This document shows, piece by piece, positions 47,122-55,890 of a stretch of DNA of 64,000 nucleotides. The stretch spans positions 186,001-250,000 of the forward strand of contig NZ_JAKCPW010000004.1 of assembly GCF_021440085.1 (NCBI RefSeq), given 5' to 3'. The notes beneath the pieces were generated by a model. That model was not told the DNA's origin. It did not search any database and saw only the letters and a program-made list of their open reading frames with translations. Made by a program: the position numbers and the translations under genes. The stretch's first letter is position 1. Each line of letters begins with the position of its first letter. The stretch comes from Dyadobacter sp. CY261 (GTDB lineage Bacteria > Bacteroidota > Bacteroidia > Cytophagales > Spirosomataceae).

Positions 47122-47164
47122 AAAAAAAAGTGTCCTGGAATCAAAAACGTCGATTCCAGGACAC
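47122..47164 (-). terminator. Terminator of the outer-membrane protein / anti-sigma / sigma operon
   Basis: Perfect 13-bp stem (47130-47142 with 47152-47164), 9-base loop, followed on the minus strand by eight T (47122-47129). It lies 16 bases past the stop of the 47181 gene and just upstream of the tRNA promoter. Confidence 0.93.
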
Positions 47165-47180
47165 TAGGGCACATTTTGAC

Positions 47181-48302
47181 TTAAAACAATCTCACTCCAA
47201 AACTCAACATCCGTACCGACGGACCGCGGTTGGCCTCATAAAGATTGTTCAAATCATAGTTCACAAAGAAGTCAGGAAAGTTACGGATACCTATTTCCGC
47301 GGCCAGGCCGTAGCGCAAATCTTCGATATAAAAGTTCTTTCTGTCGTGTTCCACATCCTTGGTTCCGTATACACGGACCTTTGTATAACTTCCAATCCGG
47401 TAACCTCCGTAAACACCCGCGCTGATGTAGGATATGAATGATCTCGAGAAGCTTAACGTGGGCATGATGGATAGGTTTACGTAGGGTACGACCAATTTCG
47501 ATTTCCTCACCTCTACCGGCTGCCCCTGACCGTTTACAACATCATTAAATTCTACACCGTCATCTGTTTTTTCTATCGTGTTGTTTCCGTCATACATCAT
47601 ATTGTACCAAGAAAAGTCGATTCCGAAATCCAGATGCAACCGGGCATTTTTGCCGCGGATGACATTGGCACTGGCGACGTAACCTAAACTGACATAACGC
47701 GAACCGAATGGTTTGAGGTCATAGGTAGCTTTGTCATAACCCGGCGTAGCTTCGTTGGCACCATAGGTATTCAGTCCAAATGCGACATTAAATCCTTTCC
47801 GCGGGCTCGATCCGCCCCATGAAGCCCGATGGAAGCGCTTGCCAATTCGCCGGTAGGAAGAATCAGATGCAACTACCTCATCCCCTTCTTTTACTTCAAC
47901 TCCTTTGCCATCAATCGAAACTTTTGTGTCCCCGTCTTTGATGTGGATTCCCCGAAGCCCGATCCTGACATAATCTTTTTCCACCACATCGCCGGGATTT
48001 TTCAGGTATTTGTTTCCGTCGAATTCCTCTCGCAGGAGTGTGGTGTCGGCCCGCGTGCTGTCCAGTCTTACTTTCAGATCTCTCAATAGGGCGTTCAAAT
48101 CATATTTCATGATCCTTTCCAACTCTGCCCGGTTTTCACCGTAAATAATCAATCTCGTTTTGTCTCCGAATGTCACGATAATCGAATCCTTGTCCCGGGC
48201 GCCGGGACGTGAAAACTCATTGCTGAACTTCAGTGAATCAGCGCGCGTGCCAATGGCTGCTAATATAAACAGCGCCGCCATTGCATATATTTTACTTTTC
48301 AT
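47181..48302 (-). CDS. Outer-membrane beta-barrel protein, hypothetical
   Basis: 373 residues with a signal peptide (MKSKIYAMAALFILAAIGTRA). Residues 25-150 form a polar, acidic segment (FGDKTRLIIYGENRAELERI; VSIDGKGVEVKEGDEVVASD). From about 165 on, alternating hydrophobic/aromatic strands (KGFNVAFGLNTYG, RYVSLGYVASANVI, RLHLDFGIDFSWYNM, KLVVPYVNLSIMPTLSFS) end in MLSFGVRLF, the C-terminal phenylalanine pattern of outer-membrane barrels. It is the third gene of an operon with a sigma factor and a membrane-bound putative anti-sigma protein (11-base gap). No specific family; could be an envelope-stress target. Confidence 0.75.
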   Translation of the reverse strand: MKSKIYAMAALFILAAIGTRADSLKFSNEFSRPGARDKDSIIVTFGDKTRLIIYGENRAELERIMKYDLNALLRDLKVRLDSTRADTTLLREEFDGNKYLKNPGDVVEKDYVRIGLRGIHIKDGDTKVSIDGKGVEVKEGDEVVASDSSYRRIGKRFHRASWGGSSPRKGFNVAFGLNTYGANEATPGYDKATYDLKPFGSRYVSLGYVASANVIRGKNARLHLDFGIDFSWYNMMYDGNNTIEKTDDGVEFNDVVNGQGQPVEVRKSKLVVPYVNLSIMPTLSFSRSFISYISAGVYGGYRIGSYTKVRVYGTKDVEHDRKNFYIEDLRYGLAAEIGIRNFPDFFVNYDLNNLYEANRGPSVRMLSFGVRLF

Positions 48303-48313
48303 GGCACAATAGA

Positions 48314-49144
48314 TTACAGTTTTGTCTTCTCTTTAGAGTGATCTTTTTTCTCGTCCTTGCTACGCAGGCGATCGTCCACACGTGCTACAAGGTTTTTTGG
48401 ATTAAAACCAACTTCGTCCCAATCGACTTTTTCTCCTGCCCTTGCATTTTTGAGCTGGCGGAAAACTCTCGCGAACCGGGTGTTACGTGGCTTTTCTTCC
48501 GCTTCATTACTGCCGGTCTCCACGGTGACGACAATCGTCCTCGTCGGCTCCGGCTTGTTCACCTGACTAACAGCTGGCTCATCGGGCAAAATCTTGATAT
48601 CCTGTGTAACAGGAATATTCACAGGTTCCGGCTGGATTGCATTCACCGAAACGGATGGTCTTTCATTAATAGCTGCAACCGGCGCATCCTGAACAGGGGC
48701 AGGTATGGCGAGTGGCCTTTGGGCTATTTGCTTTTTGGCAATGTCAGGTGCTTCGGTGGTTTGACTTAATACCTTAGGCTCGCTATTCACCAATCCATAA
48801 TCCTTTTTTTCAACTGCGGCTAATTGTTCGACAGGCTTATTTGCATTAGCCTTCGGCAAAACCGCTGAATCAGACCGTAACGGCTTTGTAATGGCTACGG
48901 TCTGTTGTGAATGAATAGTACCCGGTGAAACGCCCTGTTGATTTTGCCAAACCAGGTATCCCCCCATCACCGCTGCGACCACACCGGCTGCAGCATACCA
49001 ACCCCACACAGCCGAACGGTGTTTCACCGGGCGAATTCTCGCCAACTGCTTTTCCTGAATTTTCAGCCACGCGTTTTCCGAAGGCGCTCTTTCCAATCCT
49101 TCAAGTCTGCGTTTGAAAAGATCATCAACAGGATGCTTTTTCAT
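48314..49144 (-). CDS. Putative membrane-anchored anti-sigma factor
   Basis: 276 residues. A cytoplasmic N-terminus (HPVDDLFKRRLEGLERAPSE, NAWLKIQEKQLAR) is followed by one TM helix at about residues 48-65 (WGWYAAAGVVAAVMGGYLVW). A long, probably disordered Pro/Val/Lys-rich periplasmic part comes next, then a basic tail (VDDRLRSKDEKKDHSKEKTK). The start of the gene overlaps the end of the ECF sigma gene by 20 bases, the usual coupling of sigma and anti-sigma. There is no zinc-binding HxxxCxxC motif, so it would be of the non-ZAS type. The anti-sigma role is an inference from position and topology. Confidence 0.65.
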   Translation of the reverse strand: MKKHPVDDLFKRRLEGLERAPSENAWLKIQEKQLARIRPVKHRSAVWGWYAAAGVVAAVMGGYLVWQNQQGVSPGTIHSQQTVAITKPLRSDSAVLPKANANKPVEQLAAVEKKDYGLVNSEPKVLSQTTEAPDIAKKQIAQRPLAIPAPVQDAPVAAINERPSVSVNAIQPEPVNIPVTQDIKILPDEPAVSQVNKPEPTRTIVVTVETGSNEAEEKPRNTRFARVFRQLKNARAGEKVDWDEVGFNPKNLVARVDDRLRSKDEKKDHSKEKTKL

Positions 49145-49715
49145 AGTCTACTTTTTTTTTATAATCATTCTGCCATTCCGCCACCATTTTTTGCAATAAT
49201 GCCCGGGCGCGGTGCAATTGTGATTTCGATGTACTTTCGGTAATGCCCAGCATCTGGGCGATTTCAATGTGTGCATAGCCTTCGATGGCGTACAGGTTAA
49301 ATACCGTCCGATAGCCAACAGGCAACGATTCGACTAAACTCATCAGCTCCTCCGTCTCAAGGTTTTGATCTGCATGGGTGTAATCCGGAATGTTATTGGC
49401 CTCATCAGAAAGATTATCCTCCAAAATCCGCTTCTTTTTTCGCAGGTAACCCAGCGACTCATTCACCATGATCCTCCTGATCCATCCCTCAAAACTTCCC
49501 TCGCTATTGAACTGACCTATTTTCTCAAATACTCTCAAAAAACCTTCTACCATCACATCCTCAGCCGCCATTTCGTCACACACATAGCGGAAACACAAAG
49601 CCAGCATCCTGTTGCTGTACTTGTCATAAAGCTGTCGCTGCGCCTTTGGATCTTCTTTTCGAAGGGCTTTAACGAGCTGTGCTTCCTGGCTAAATAATGC
49701 TAAAATTCGACCCAT
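49125..49715 (-). CDS. ECF-type RNA polymerase sigma factor
   Basis: 196 residues from the ATG at 49715 (MGRILALFSQEAQLVKALRK); the upstream part of the frame to 49817 is not family-like. Region 2 is DPKAQRQLYDKYSNRMLALC through EDVMVEGFLRVFEKIGQF and EGWIRRIMVNESLGYLRKKK. Region 4 is LPVGYRTVFNLYAIEGYAHI, then EIAQMLGITESTSKSQLHRA with RALLQ. Group IV sigma factor of the type abundant in Bacteroidota. It would be held by the membrane protein encoded next and direct expression of envelope functions. A divergent promoter to murI lies in the 127-base upstream gap. Confidence 0.9.
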   Translation of the reverse strand: MGRILALFSQEAQLVKALRKEDPKAQRQLYDKYSNRMLALCFRYVCDEMAAEDVMVEGFLRVFEKIGQFNSEGSFEGWIRRIMVNESLGYLRKKKRILEDNLSDEANNIPDYTHADQNLETEELMSLVESLPVGYRTVFNLYAIEGYAHIEIAQMLGITESTSKSQLHRARALLQKMVAEWQNDYKKKVDYEKASC

Positions 49716-49796
49716 TCTTATTGGTGGTTTCGATAGCAAGATGCGCATTCCTCTGCGTGAGGTTGCATGTGTCGAAAAAGTTTTTTGATATTTTTT

Positions 49797-49804
49797 TAGC
49801 TTTG
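49797..49804 (+). promoter_or_regulatory. Candidate -7 element for murI
   Basis: TAGCTTTG fits TAnnTTTG, 38 bases before the murI ATG. No clear TTTG at the proper distance upstream. Confidence 0.35.
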
Positions 49805-49842
49805 ATGCGAATATCATTCATTGACTATCAAAAGCACTTCTA

Positions 49843-50652
49843 ATGCTCGACTCCTCTGCACCCATCGGAATTTTTGACAGCGGAATCGGCGGTATGACCG
49901 TCGCCAGCGCCGTAACCAAACTGCTACCTCAGGAAAATACCATCTATTTCGGCGACACGGCGCATTTGCCCTATGGCGATAAATCGACAGCCGCCATTCA
50001 GGCTTATTCGATCAAAATATGCAATATGCTTTTACAGCAAAACTGCAAGCTGATTCTCATCGCCTGTAACTCCGCGTCTGCTGCCGCGTATGAACTCGTA
50101 CGTGAGTATGTAGGAAGTAAGGCGAAAGTCCTGAATGTGATCGATCCGGTAGTAGATTATGTCAAGGAGCATTATGAGGGAAAAACCATCGGGCTTATTG
50201 GCACCAAGCAGACCGTCCTTTCTAATGTCTATAAAAAGAAGGTTGACGCGCTGGATCGTAACATTCATTTGAAATCCCTGGCGACGCCATTGCTGGCACC
50301 TATGATAGAGGAGGGTTTTTTTGACAATAACATCAGCGAAAGTGTGATTGCCAATTACCTGTCCGATCCTTCTTTGAATGGCATTGAAGCACTTATACTA
50401 GGCTGCACGCATTACCCGTTGATCAAAACCCAAATTCTCAAATTCTACGGCGAAGCGATAGAAACGCTGGACACCTCCGAGATTGTTGCGCGATCACTCA
50501 GGGCCTGGCTGGAACAGCATTACCTCATCAATGAAAAAGGAGAGGGTAAGCGGCAGTTTTATGTATCGGATTATACATTGTCATTCGAGCAATCGACAAA
50601 TATTTTCTTTGGTCGCCAGATCCAGCTGGAACATTATCCATTATGGGAGTAA
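49843..50652 (+). CDS. murI: Glutamate racemase
   Basis: 269 residues. IGIFDSGIGGMTVASAV at the start (catalytic Asp of the family), TIYFGDTAHLPYGDKS, and the two catalytic cysteines C75 (LIACNSASA) and C188 (LGCTHYPLI) are all present. It converts L-glutamate to D-glutamate for peptidoglycan synthesis in the cytoplasm. Monocistronic; it ends 4 bases from the stop of the convergent glycoside hydrolase gene. Confidence 0.97.
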   Translation: MLDSSAPIGIFDSGIGGMTVASAVTKLLPQENTIYFGDTAHLPYGDKSTAAIQAYSIKICNMLLQQNCKLILIACNSASAAAYELVREYVGSKAKVLNVIDPVVDYVKEHYEGKTIGLIGTKQTVLSNVYKKKVDALDRNIHLKSLATPLLAPMIEEGFFDNNISESVIANYLSDPSLNGIEALILGCTHYPLIKTQILKFYGEAIETLDTSEIVARSLRAWLEQHYLINEKGEGKRQFYVSDYTLSFEQSTNIFFGRQIQLEHYPLWE

Positions 50653-50656
50653 TCGA

Positions 50657-53179
50657 CTAGTAAATCAGCCTTACAGGTCCGAGGAGGCCCGAAGGCATCG
50701 GCTGCCAGCGCGTCGCATCGAATTTTTTGTAGGTAATATCCACGATGTTAATGTCGTAAAATTTCTTCCAGTCGGGTTGCTGCTGGTCGCGGAGGCGCAT
50801 GTAGTTGGCTGAAAGGTTGGTTACTTCTATTTCAAGGACATTACCCTTTGATTTTAATGCATGACCCGCATACAATTGGAAGGGAATATGCCAAACCGTA
50901 CCCAAGTCTTTCCCGTTCAAAGTCACCTGCGCCACTTCCCGAACATCACCTAAATTAATTCCGGCATCTTCGAATCGCTTCAATGGCCCTTTTAGGTCGA
51001 AAATGATCCGGTAGCGGGCTTTTCCAGAAAAGTATTCCGCCGAATCGGACAAAGTTGTCCAGGATTTAAGTGTAGTAAGCTTCGCTGGTGCTGGCAATGA
51101 TGGTTTCCCTTGAAGAAATGTGACCTCCCAGGTTCCTTTTATCTCCAACTCTTTCGAAGTTTTGCTGGCAAACGGCAAATCCGAGCCATCCTTAGCACCT
51201 TCCAGGAAACACGATTCTCCGGGTGGCAGGTTTAAATACACCTCATCGTGCCCAGCGGCCGTTCGGATGAACATCATGGATTCTCCCTTCAACGGTGTAT
51301 TCCGCGACATCGTTTCACCCTTCCCAATCCGTACCCATCCGCTTTGAAATGTATTGCCAAGGTTTGTCACAAAATACAGCGGCAAACCACTGGCTGCTTT
51401 CTTCCGAATAAATGTGAGTCCCTTTTCGGCCAATTGCTCTTTCACCACACCATACTGGTAGAGGTCAGCATTCAGGTCGGTTGAAACGCGTACAGTTTTG
51501 AGTTTTGAAATTTGGGCTAAACTTTCAGAGAATAATTGCTGCCGTTGCTCATGGCTCGCATTACCCGTCACAGTTGTCGGCAACTTTCCATCAAAAATGA
51601 TTTTCGCACCCGCATTAGCCAGTCTTTGCAGCTCCTTCAATGTCTCTTCCGGCAAATAGGTCACCGACGGGATAAGCAAAGTTTTATAGTTAGCGTCGCC
51701 TGAACTCAATACACCATTTGCACCGACATTCAATTTCTTCAACTGTAAATCCGACACGAAGTCGAAAGCATAACCTTCCCTCCAAAGCTTCCCAGACAAT
51801 TTTCCAAATGGCAAATCCAGTAACCAACGATCTACGTGGTGCACTTCCAGCAAATGCACACCGCCGCCGGACTTCGCTTTGGTAGCCCACAAATCATGGA
51901 TCGGGAAATAGACCAGCACATCGTTGTCCGGCTTGCCATCCTGCAACAGCTTTTGGCACGCTTCGACATAGTTGTTCAGTAATGAGAAATATTCTGAGAA
52001 ATGAGAGGTTTTTCCAAAATTGGTCGAGGCATAAAACAGCCAGCCTGGGAACCCTTCCTTTTCCGGAGAATATGTCGTTCCGTGGTAAAAAATGTGATTG
52101 ATACCTGCCGTAAAAAGCTCGTCAATCTGCGGCTTGATCTGCGAAAGCGAAACTTTAAAATGGTTAGCAAGCCAGGTACCCGTTTCGGAGCTCACCAGCT
52201 TCTTCCCTGACAAATTCGCTGCCGACGACGCAAATTTCATCGCCAAAACATTCGGCGTGCCAAACTGATCAATGGAGTAATCCGGATCGATACGTAAACC
52301 GGGTATACTGAAACGACTGGTTCCAAATGATTCAGTTTCCGGAATGTCGGCCGTTTCATATAAATCCAGGAGGTTACCTGGTGAGCCGTGCGCCTGATAC
52401 CGCGTCTTGAAACCGTGTGTGCGGCTCCAATCAGACCATGGAACGGCATACCGCTCCAAAAGCAGTTCCGCCAGGGTCTGGTGATAATCTATCTTTACTA
52501 ATGTAGCCTCCGGATTTCCGGTCGAATCGCTAAGCATTGACAGCTTGCCTAGCAAGTCATATTTTCGTCTTGATTGAAATTCCTTTACGAAATCCGTCGT
52601 CCAATTCGCACCATATGCTTCATAGGAATCATTGTACATTGACCTGGGTTTATCAGGCGATTTGCTGAATGCAGAATCAAATCGCGACAAATACTGTGAC
52701 ATTCCTGTGGCATTGAATGGATCCAGCACAAAACCGTCGCCGCCCGGTGCGGGCCGCTTTACCTTCTGCCCTGTTGGCTTAACAACCGGCTTCCCGTCCA
52801 CGACGGTCATGTTTTGCGCCGCGGTGACCGAAGTTACATTAGGCCCGCCGAATGGCCAGCCGGTGCCGGTGGTCATATCTACACCCAGCCCGATCCTTTT
52901 GCCTTCACGAATCGTATGCCGCATTACTTCCAGCCATTGCGGACTGAGGAATGATATGTTTTCCTTTTCATAACCTTTGACCCCGTAAATCGGAATGATA
53001 TGCACACCCCCCAAACCAGACTTGCCGAAATATTCAAGCTGCGCAGTAATGTCGGCCTTATTGACCGCACTGCCCATCCACCACCAGTAAGTCCAGGGCT
53101 TGGTAGTTGAAAAAGTCTGCGCATAGGTGTCGAAAAACTGAATTAGCAAAAAGAGAAGGCAAACAAAGAGACGACGCAT
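50657..53179 (-). CDS. Secreted glycoside hydrolase, GH106 (alpha-L-rhamnosidase) like
   Basis: 840 residues with a signal peptide (MRRLFVCLLFLLIQFFDTYA). The N-terminal catalytic barrel is of the GH106-type: PWTYWWWMGSAVNKADITAQ, LEYFGKSGLGGVHIIPIYGV, RIGLGVDMTTGTGWPFGGPN. Further on come KTRYQAHGSPGNLLDLYETADIP (with ETESFG), LSSETGTW, and a beta-sandwich end (GDVREVAQVTLNGKDLGTVW, NVLEIEVTNLSANYMRLRDQ, MPSGLLGPVRLIY). Shorter than characterised GH106 enzymes of about 1000-1100 residues. Probably acts in the periplasm or at the surface on rhamnose-containing pectin side chains. No SusC/SusD pair is adjacent, so it is not in a classical polysaccharide locus. The specificity is inferred. Confidence 0.78.
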   Translation of the reverse strand: MRRLFVCLLFLLIQFFDTYAQTFSTTKPWTYWWWMGSAVNKADITAQLEYFGKSGLGGVHIIPIYGVKGYEKENISFLSPQWLEVMRHTIREGKRIGLGVDMTTGTGWPFGGPNVTSVTAAQNMTVVDGKPVVKPTGQKVKRPAPGGDGFVLDPFNATGMSQYLSRFDSAFSKSPDKPRSMYNDSYEAYGANWTTDFVKEFQSRRKYDLLGKLSMLSDSTGNPEATLVKIDYHQTLAELLLERYAVPWSDWSRTHGFKTRYQAHGSPGNLLDLYETADIPETESFGTSRFSIPGLRIDPDYSIDQFGTPNVLAMKFASSAANLSGKKLVSSETGTWLANHFKVSLSQIKPQIDELFTAGINHIFYHGTTYSPEKEGFPGWLFYASTNFGKTSHFSEYFSLLNNYVEACQKLLQDGKPDNDVLVYFPIHDLWATKAKSGGGVHLLEVHHVDRWLLDLPFGKLSGKLWREGYAFDFVSDLQLKKLNVGANGVLSSGDANYKTLLIPSVTYLPEETLKELQRLANAGAKIIFDGKLPTTVTGNASHEQRQQLFSESLAQISKLKTVRVSTDLNADLYQYGVVKEQLAEKGLTFIRKKAASGLPLYFVTNLGNTFQSGWVRIGKGETMSRNTPLKGESMMFIRTAAGHDEVYLNLPPGESCFLEGAKDGSDLPFASKTSKELEIKGTWEVTFLQGKPSLPAPAKLTTLKSWTTLSDSAEYFSGKARYRIIFDLKGPLKRFEDAGINLGDVREVAQVTLNGKDLGTVWHIPFQLYAGHALKSKGNVLEIEVTNLSANYMRLRDQQQPDWKKFYDINIVDITYKKFDATRWQPMPSGLLGPVRLIY

Positions 53180-53260
53180 GGTGGCAGGTGTTTCTCTTTA
53201 AAGACGCGCAATGCGGTATCTACGCCATTACAACGGAATATTTTGTTAAAACAAAACCAC

Positions 53261-53293
53261 AAAAAAAGGGCGGAACCGCTATGGTCCGCCCTT
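53261..53293 (-). terminator. Terminator of the act-cox respiratory operon
   Basis: 9-bp GC-rich stem (53266-53274 with 53285-53293) with a 10-base loop, followed on the minus strand by seven T (53261-53267). It begins 17 bases after the last gene of the operon and ends before the GH106 gene start. Confidence 0.9.
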
Positions 53294-53310
53294 AAATACC
53301 TTCTTGCTGA

Positions 53311-53592
53311 TTAACCCTCGTATGCCTGTCTCACACGCGTCGCTACAAACTGACGCTCGTGCTGTGCACGCTTTGAATTACGATACCAAAGGTAACCGAT
53401 CACGGCTACAAGCAGGTAAGGCATTACAAAGAGAAACATAATGCCGGTATTGAGTCCGACGCCAACATTATTACGGCCATTGCCCATGGAGCTTTCTACC
53501 GACCCACGGCACATCGCGCATTGTGCGAACGCGCCAGCACTGTTCATCACAAATAGAATCACTAATCCGGATATTACCAAAAACCTTTTCAT
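53311..53592 (-). CDS. Small membrane protein with CxxC motif, last gene of the oxidase operon
   Basis: 93 residues from the ATG at 53592, which overlaps the TGA of the previous gene (ATGA). A signal peptide (MKRFLVISGLVILFVMNSAG, then AFAQ) is followed by CAMCRGSVESS, a C-x-x-C pair at the mature N-terminus. A second hydrophobic helix follows (GIMFLFVMPYLLVAVIGYLW), then a basic cytoplasmic tail (RNSKRAQHERQFVATRVR). It recurs at the end of Bacteroidota oxidase operons without known function; a role in copper or thiol handling during oxidase assembly would fit the CxxC but is not shown. Confidence 0.75.
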   Translation of the reverse strand: MKRFLVISGLVILFVMNSAGAFAQCAMCRGSVESSMGNGRNNVGVGLNTGIMFLFVMPYLLVAVIGYLWYRNSKRAQHERQFVATRVRQAYEG

Positions 53593-54128
53593 ACGTAATA
53601 AGGACTTATCATCAAGTAAACGATCACACCGGTTACACTTACATAAAGCCAGATCGGCATCGCCCATTTCACAGCCTTCCGGTGCTGCGCGATCTGATTA
53701 GTATAACCATAATACACCGCACGCAATACAAACCAAACGACCCCGATCGACAACACGATATGCGAAATCAGCAAAAAGTAATAAACAGGGCGAATAAAGC
53801 CTTTGCCGCCAAATGGCGTGGCCTCATTTGAAATGTGATAAAGCACATAGCATACCAGGAACACCGCACCGAGTACGAATGCGCCGGTCATCGCCTGCCG
53901 GTGCGCGGAGATGTTCTTTTGTTTGATAAAATAGAACCCCATGATCAGCAACATGGCCGTCAGTGTATTGATCACACCTATAATATGCGGGAGCACTTTC
54001 GTCCAGGTACCCAGATCGATTTTCTGCCGGATTCCCAGCAGCAATGCAACAGCCACCGGAATGACGATTGCCAAAATGTTGATAATACGTTCGTATTTCG
54101 GTTTTCTTTCGATTGTTAATGTAGCCAT
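53589..54128 (-). CDS. DUF420 membrane protein (oxidase assembly, CtaG-like)
   Basis: 179 residues from the ATG at 54128 (MATLTIERKPKYERIINILA); a GTG at 54134 is possible. Five hydrophobic helices with HIIGVINTLTAMLLIMGFYF, SAHRQAMTGAFVLGAVFLVC and LISHIVLSIGVVWFVLRAVY carry the conserved histidines of DUF420 proteins. These usually accompany caa3/aa3 oxidases and are suspected assembly factors (CtaM-like). The gene overlaps the next by 4 bases and follows the SCO gene closely. Confidence 0.85.
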   Translation of the reverse strand: MATLTIERKPKYERIINILAIVIPVAVALLLGIRQKIDLGTWTKVLPHIIGVINTLTAMLLIMGFYFIKQKNISAHRQAMTGAFVLGAVFLVCYVLYHISNEATPFGGKGFIRPVYYFLLISHIVLSIGVVWFVLRAVYYGYTNQIAQHRKAVKWAMPIWLYVSVTGVIVYLMISPYYV

Positions 54129-54134
54129 GCTCAC

Positions 54135-54731
54135 TTATTTCTCATTCTTCTTTTCGTAATCGAGAATCTTGATCTCGGCCATAAGCCGGTCGGTCTCCTC
54201 CGCATCTCCGGCTTTATAAAAGCCTCTCACGTGCTTGCTGCGGTCTATCAATACGATTTGTCCCGCCGCACCATTTGCTTTCTCACTCCCTCTTTCCGGA
54301 TCCGACAATTCTTTTGCAAAACAGCCCTGAATCGTAATGCTGTCTGCCTTCACCGACTGCCAATCTCCTCTTCGAATCGTATCCGTGGCAATCACCAGTA
54401 TCTGCAATTCAGGAATGGCGCTCTTTAAGGCTGCTATTCGCTCCAACTCGTCCATCGTCCGATCGCAAGGCTCTCCACAGCGGGACGGCATTCGGGTTAC
54501 TAACGTTAAACGTGCGTCCAGATTAACGGCCCCGAAAACACCGCAGTCTGCGGAAACCTGATGGAACAGCGTATCGCCGCTTTGAACGATCACCGAGCTG
54601 TCTGCATTACGTTCCGCCACAAAATACGGCAGGTCATAATGGTTGGTCCCGAACAGTTTTAGTAAAGTAAAAATCAAAGCCGGTATTACTAATGTGATAA
54701 TCAGTAATCCGGCTTTGGGGAATTTCTTCAT
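54135..54731 (-). CDS. SCO1/SenC-like thioredoxin-fold protein
   Basis: 198 residues: one N-terminal membrane anchor (AGLLIITLVIPALIFTLLKL), then a thioredoxin-like domain with the pair RCGEPCDRTMDEL (C-x-x-x-C). Later come LQILVIATDTIRRGD and GQIVLIDRSKHVRGFYKAGD. In SCO proteins the CxxxC pair and a distal histidine (usually in a VDH segment) bind copper for the CuA site of subunit II. Here the equivalent place reads IDRS, so the histidine ligand seems to be missing. It may be a thiol reductase for the CuA cysteines or use a different ligand. It lies between subunit IV and DUF420 in the oxidase operon. Confidence 0.75.
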   Translation of the reverse strand: MKKFPKAGLLIITLVIPALIFTLLKLFGTNHYDLPYFVAERNADSSVIVQSGDTLFHQVSADCGVFGAVNLDARLTLVTRMPSRCGEPCDRTMDELERIAALKSAIPELQILVIATDTIRRGDWQSVKADSITIQGCFAKELSDPERGSEKANGAAGQIVLIDRSKHVRGFYKAGDAEETDRLMAEIKILDYEKKNEK

Positions 54732-54740
54732 TATAATCTA

Positions 54741-55076
54741 TTATCCAAAAATCGCCTCGAAAATTGCATTTCCCTCGAGCAGGAGTGCCAGGATCAACCA
54801 GGCTACGAATATCACCGGTACAAGTATCGACCAGATCAGCGTTTTCGTTTCATGTTTTAAGTGCATAAACTCCCCTACGATGTAGAACGCTTTCACGATC
54901 GTCATGACGATGAAAATCGACACCTTCAAAACTCCGTGAGGGACAGTAAAAGCGATCACGAACTCCAGTGAGGTGATAATCAAAAGGATCCAAAAGGTTT
55001 TCCAAATCGCTTTGCGTTGTTCAGCTCCTGCTTCGGGATCCTGGTTGTGTACGTGGTGATGGTGTACTTCCGCCAT
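54741..55076 (-). CDS. Cytochrome c oxidase subunit IV family protein
   Basis: 111 residues with three TM helices (FWILLIITSLEFVIAFTVPH; VSIFIVMTIVKAFYIVGEFM HLKHE; WSILVPVIFVAWLILALLLE). The KAFYIVGEFMHLKHE block is the signature of CyoD/CtaF-type subunit IV. The N-terminus carries a histidine cluster (AEVHHHHVHNQ). Small structural subunit of the heme-copper oxidase, in the order III, IV after two subunit III genes. Confidence 0.85.
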   Translation of the reverse strand: MAEVHHHHVHNQDPEAGAEQRKAIWKTFWILLIITSLEFVIAFTVPHGVLKVSIFIVMTIVKAFYIVGEFMHLKHETKTLIWSILVPVIFVAWLILALLLEGNAIFEAIFG

Positions 55077-55106
55077 TTTAGTTCAATTTTAATATTGTCT
55101 GATAAT

Positions 55107-55877
55107 TTAAACCAGGTAGAAGAATGTAAATACAAACACCCAAACCAGATCCACAAAGTGCCAGTAAAGACCTACCTTCTCAACCATTTCGTAGCTTCCC
55201 CTTTTATCATAAAAACCGGTTGCAGCACGGAAGAAGATCAGAATGTTCAGGATCACACCACTGAATACGTGGGTTCCGTGGAAACCTGTAATGAAGAAAA
55301 AGAAGTCCGCAAATGCGGGAGGGCCGTACTGGTTTTCTGTCAGGTTAGCTCCAAAGATCGTCTTTTCAATCCAAGCACCGTTCTCCATCACCTTCATGAC
55401 GCTACCAGCATCGGTACCGTGGATAAAGTGGCTCCATTCCCAAGCTTGGCAACCAAGGAAGGTAAAACCACCCAGGATCGTCCAAAGCATATATTTCTCA
55501 ACATTCGCGCGGTCCATGCGGTGACCGGCTTCCACTGCAAGTACCATTGTTACGGAGCTTGCGATCAGGATGAATGTCATAATACCAACAAAAACCAGCG
55601 GCAGGGAAACGCCATGCAGGAACGGCACCGACTCATAAACCCTTTCAGGCACGGGCCAGTACATATTGGAGAATGTAAAATCTTCGTGATTTCCGGAGAA
55701 AGCGGGGAAACTAAACCGGGCTGTACCATATGCCACCAGCAAGGCAGAGAAAGTAAAGGTATCTGAGATAAGGAAGAACCACATCATCAGTTTGCCGTAA
55801 CTTGCTTTCATAGGCTCAATACCCCCCAACCACATTTTGGGTTCTACCGCGCCGGGTGTTGTTACATGTGCCGCCAT
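55107..55877 (-). CDS. Cytochrome c oxidase subunit III, copy A
   Basis: 256 residues of the CoxC/CtaE family. About seven hydrophobic helices; YGKLMMWFFLISDTFTFSAL, FILIASSVTMVLAVEAG, FLGCQAWEWSHFI, FFITGFHGTHVFSGVILNIL and LYWHFVDLVWVFVFTFFYLV are classic subunit III segments, including the conserved W-H-F-V-D-L end. A second, shorter subunit III homologue is encoded immediately upstream (13-base gap). Structural subunit stabilising subunit I and its proton uptake. Confidence 0.92.
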   Translation of the reverse strand: MAAHVTTPGAVEPKMWLGGIEPMKASYGKLMMWFFLISDTFTFSALLVAYGTARFSFPAFSGNHEDFTFSNMYWPVPERVYESVPFLHGVSLPLVFVGIMTFILIASSVTMVLAVEAGHRMDRANVEKYMLWTILGGFTFLGCQAWEWSHFIHGTDAGSVMKVMENGAWIEKTIFGANLTENQYGPPAFADFFFFITGFHGTHVFSGVILNILIFFRAATGFYDKRGSYEMVEKVGLYWHFVDLVWVFVFTFFYLV

Positions 55878-55890
55878 TGATAAAGAAATA

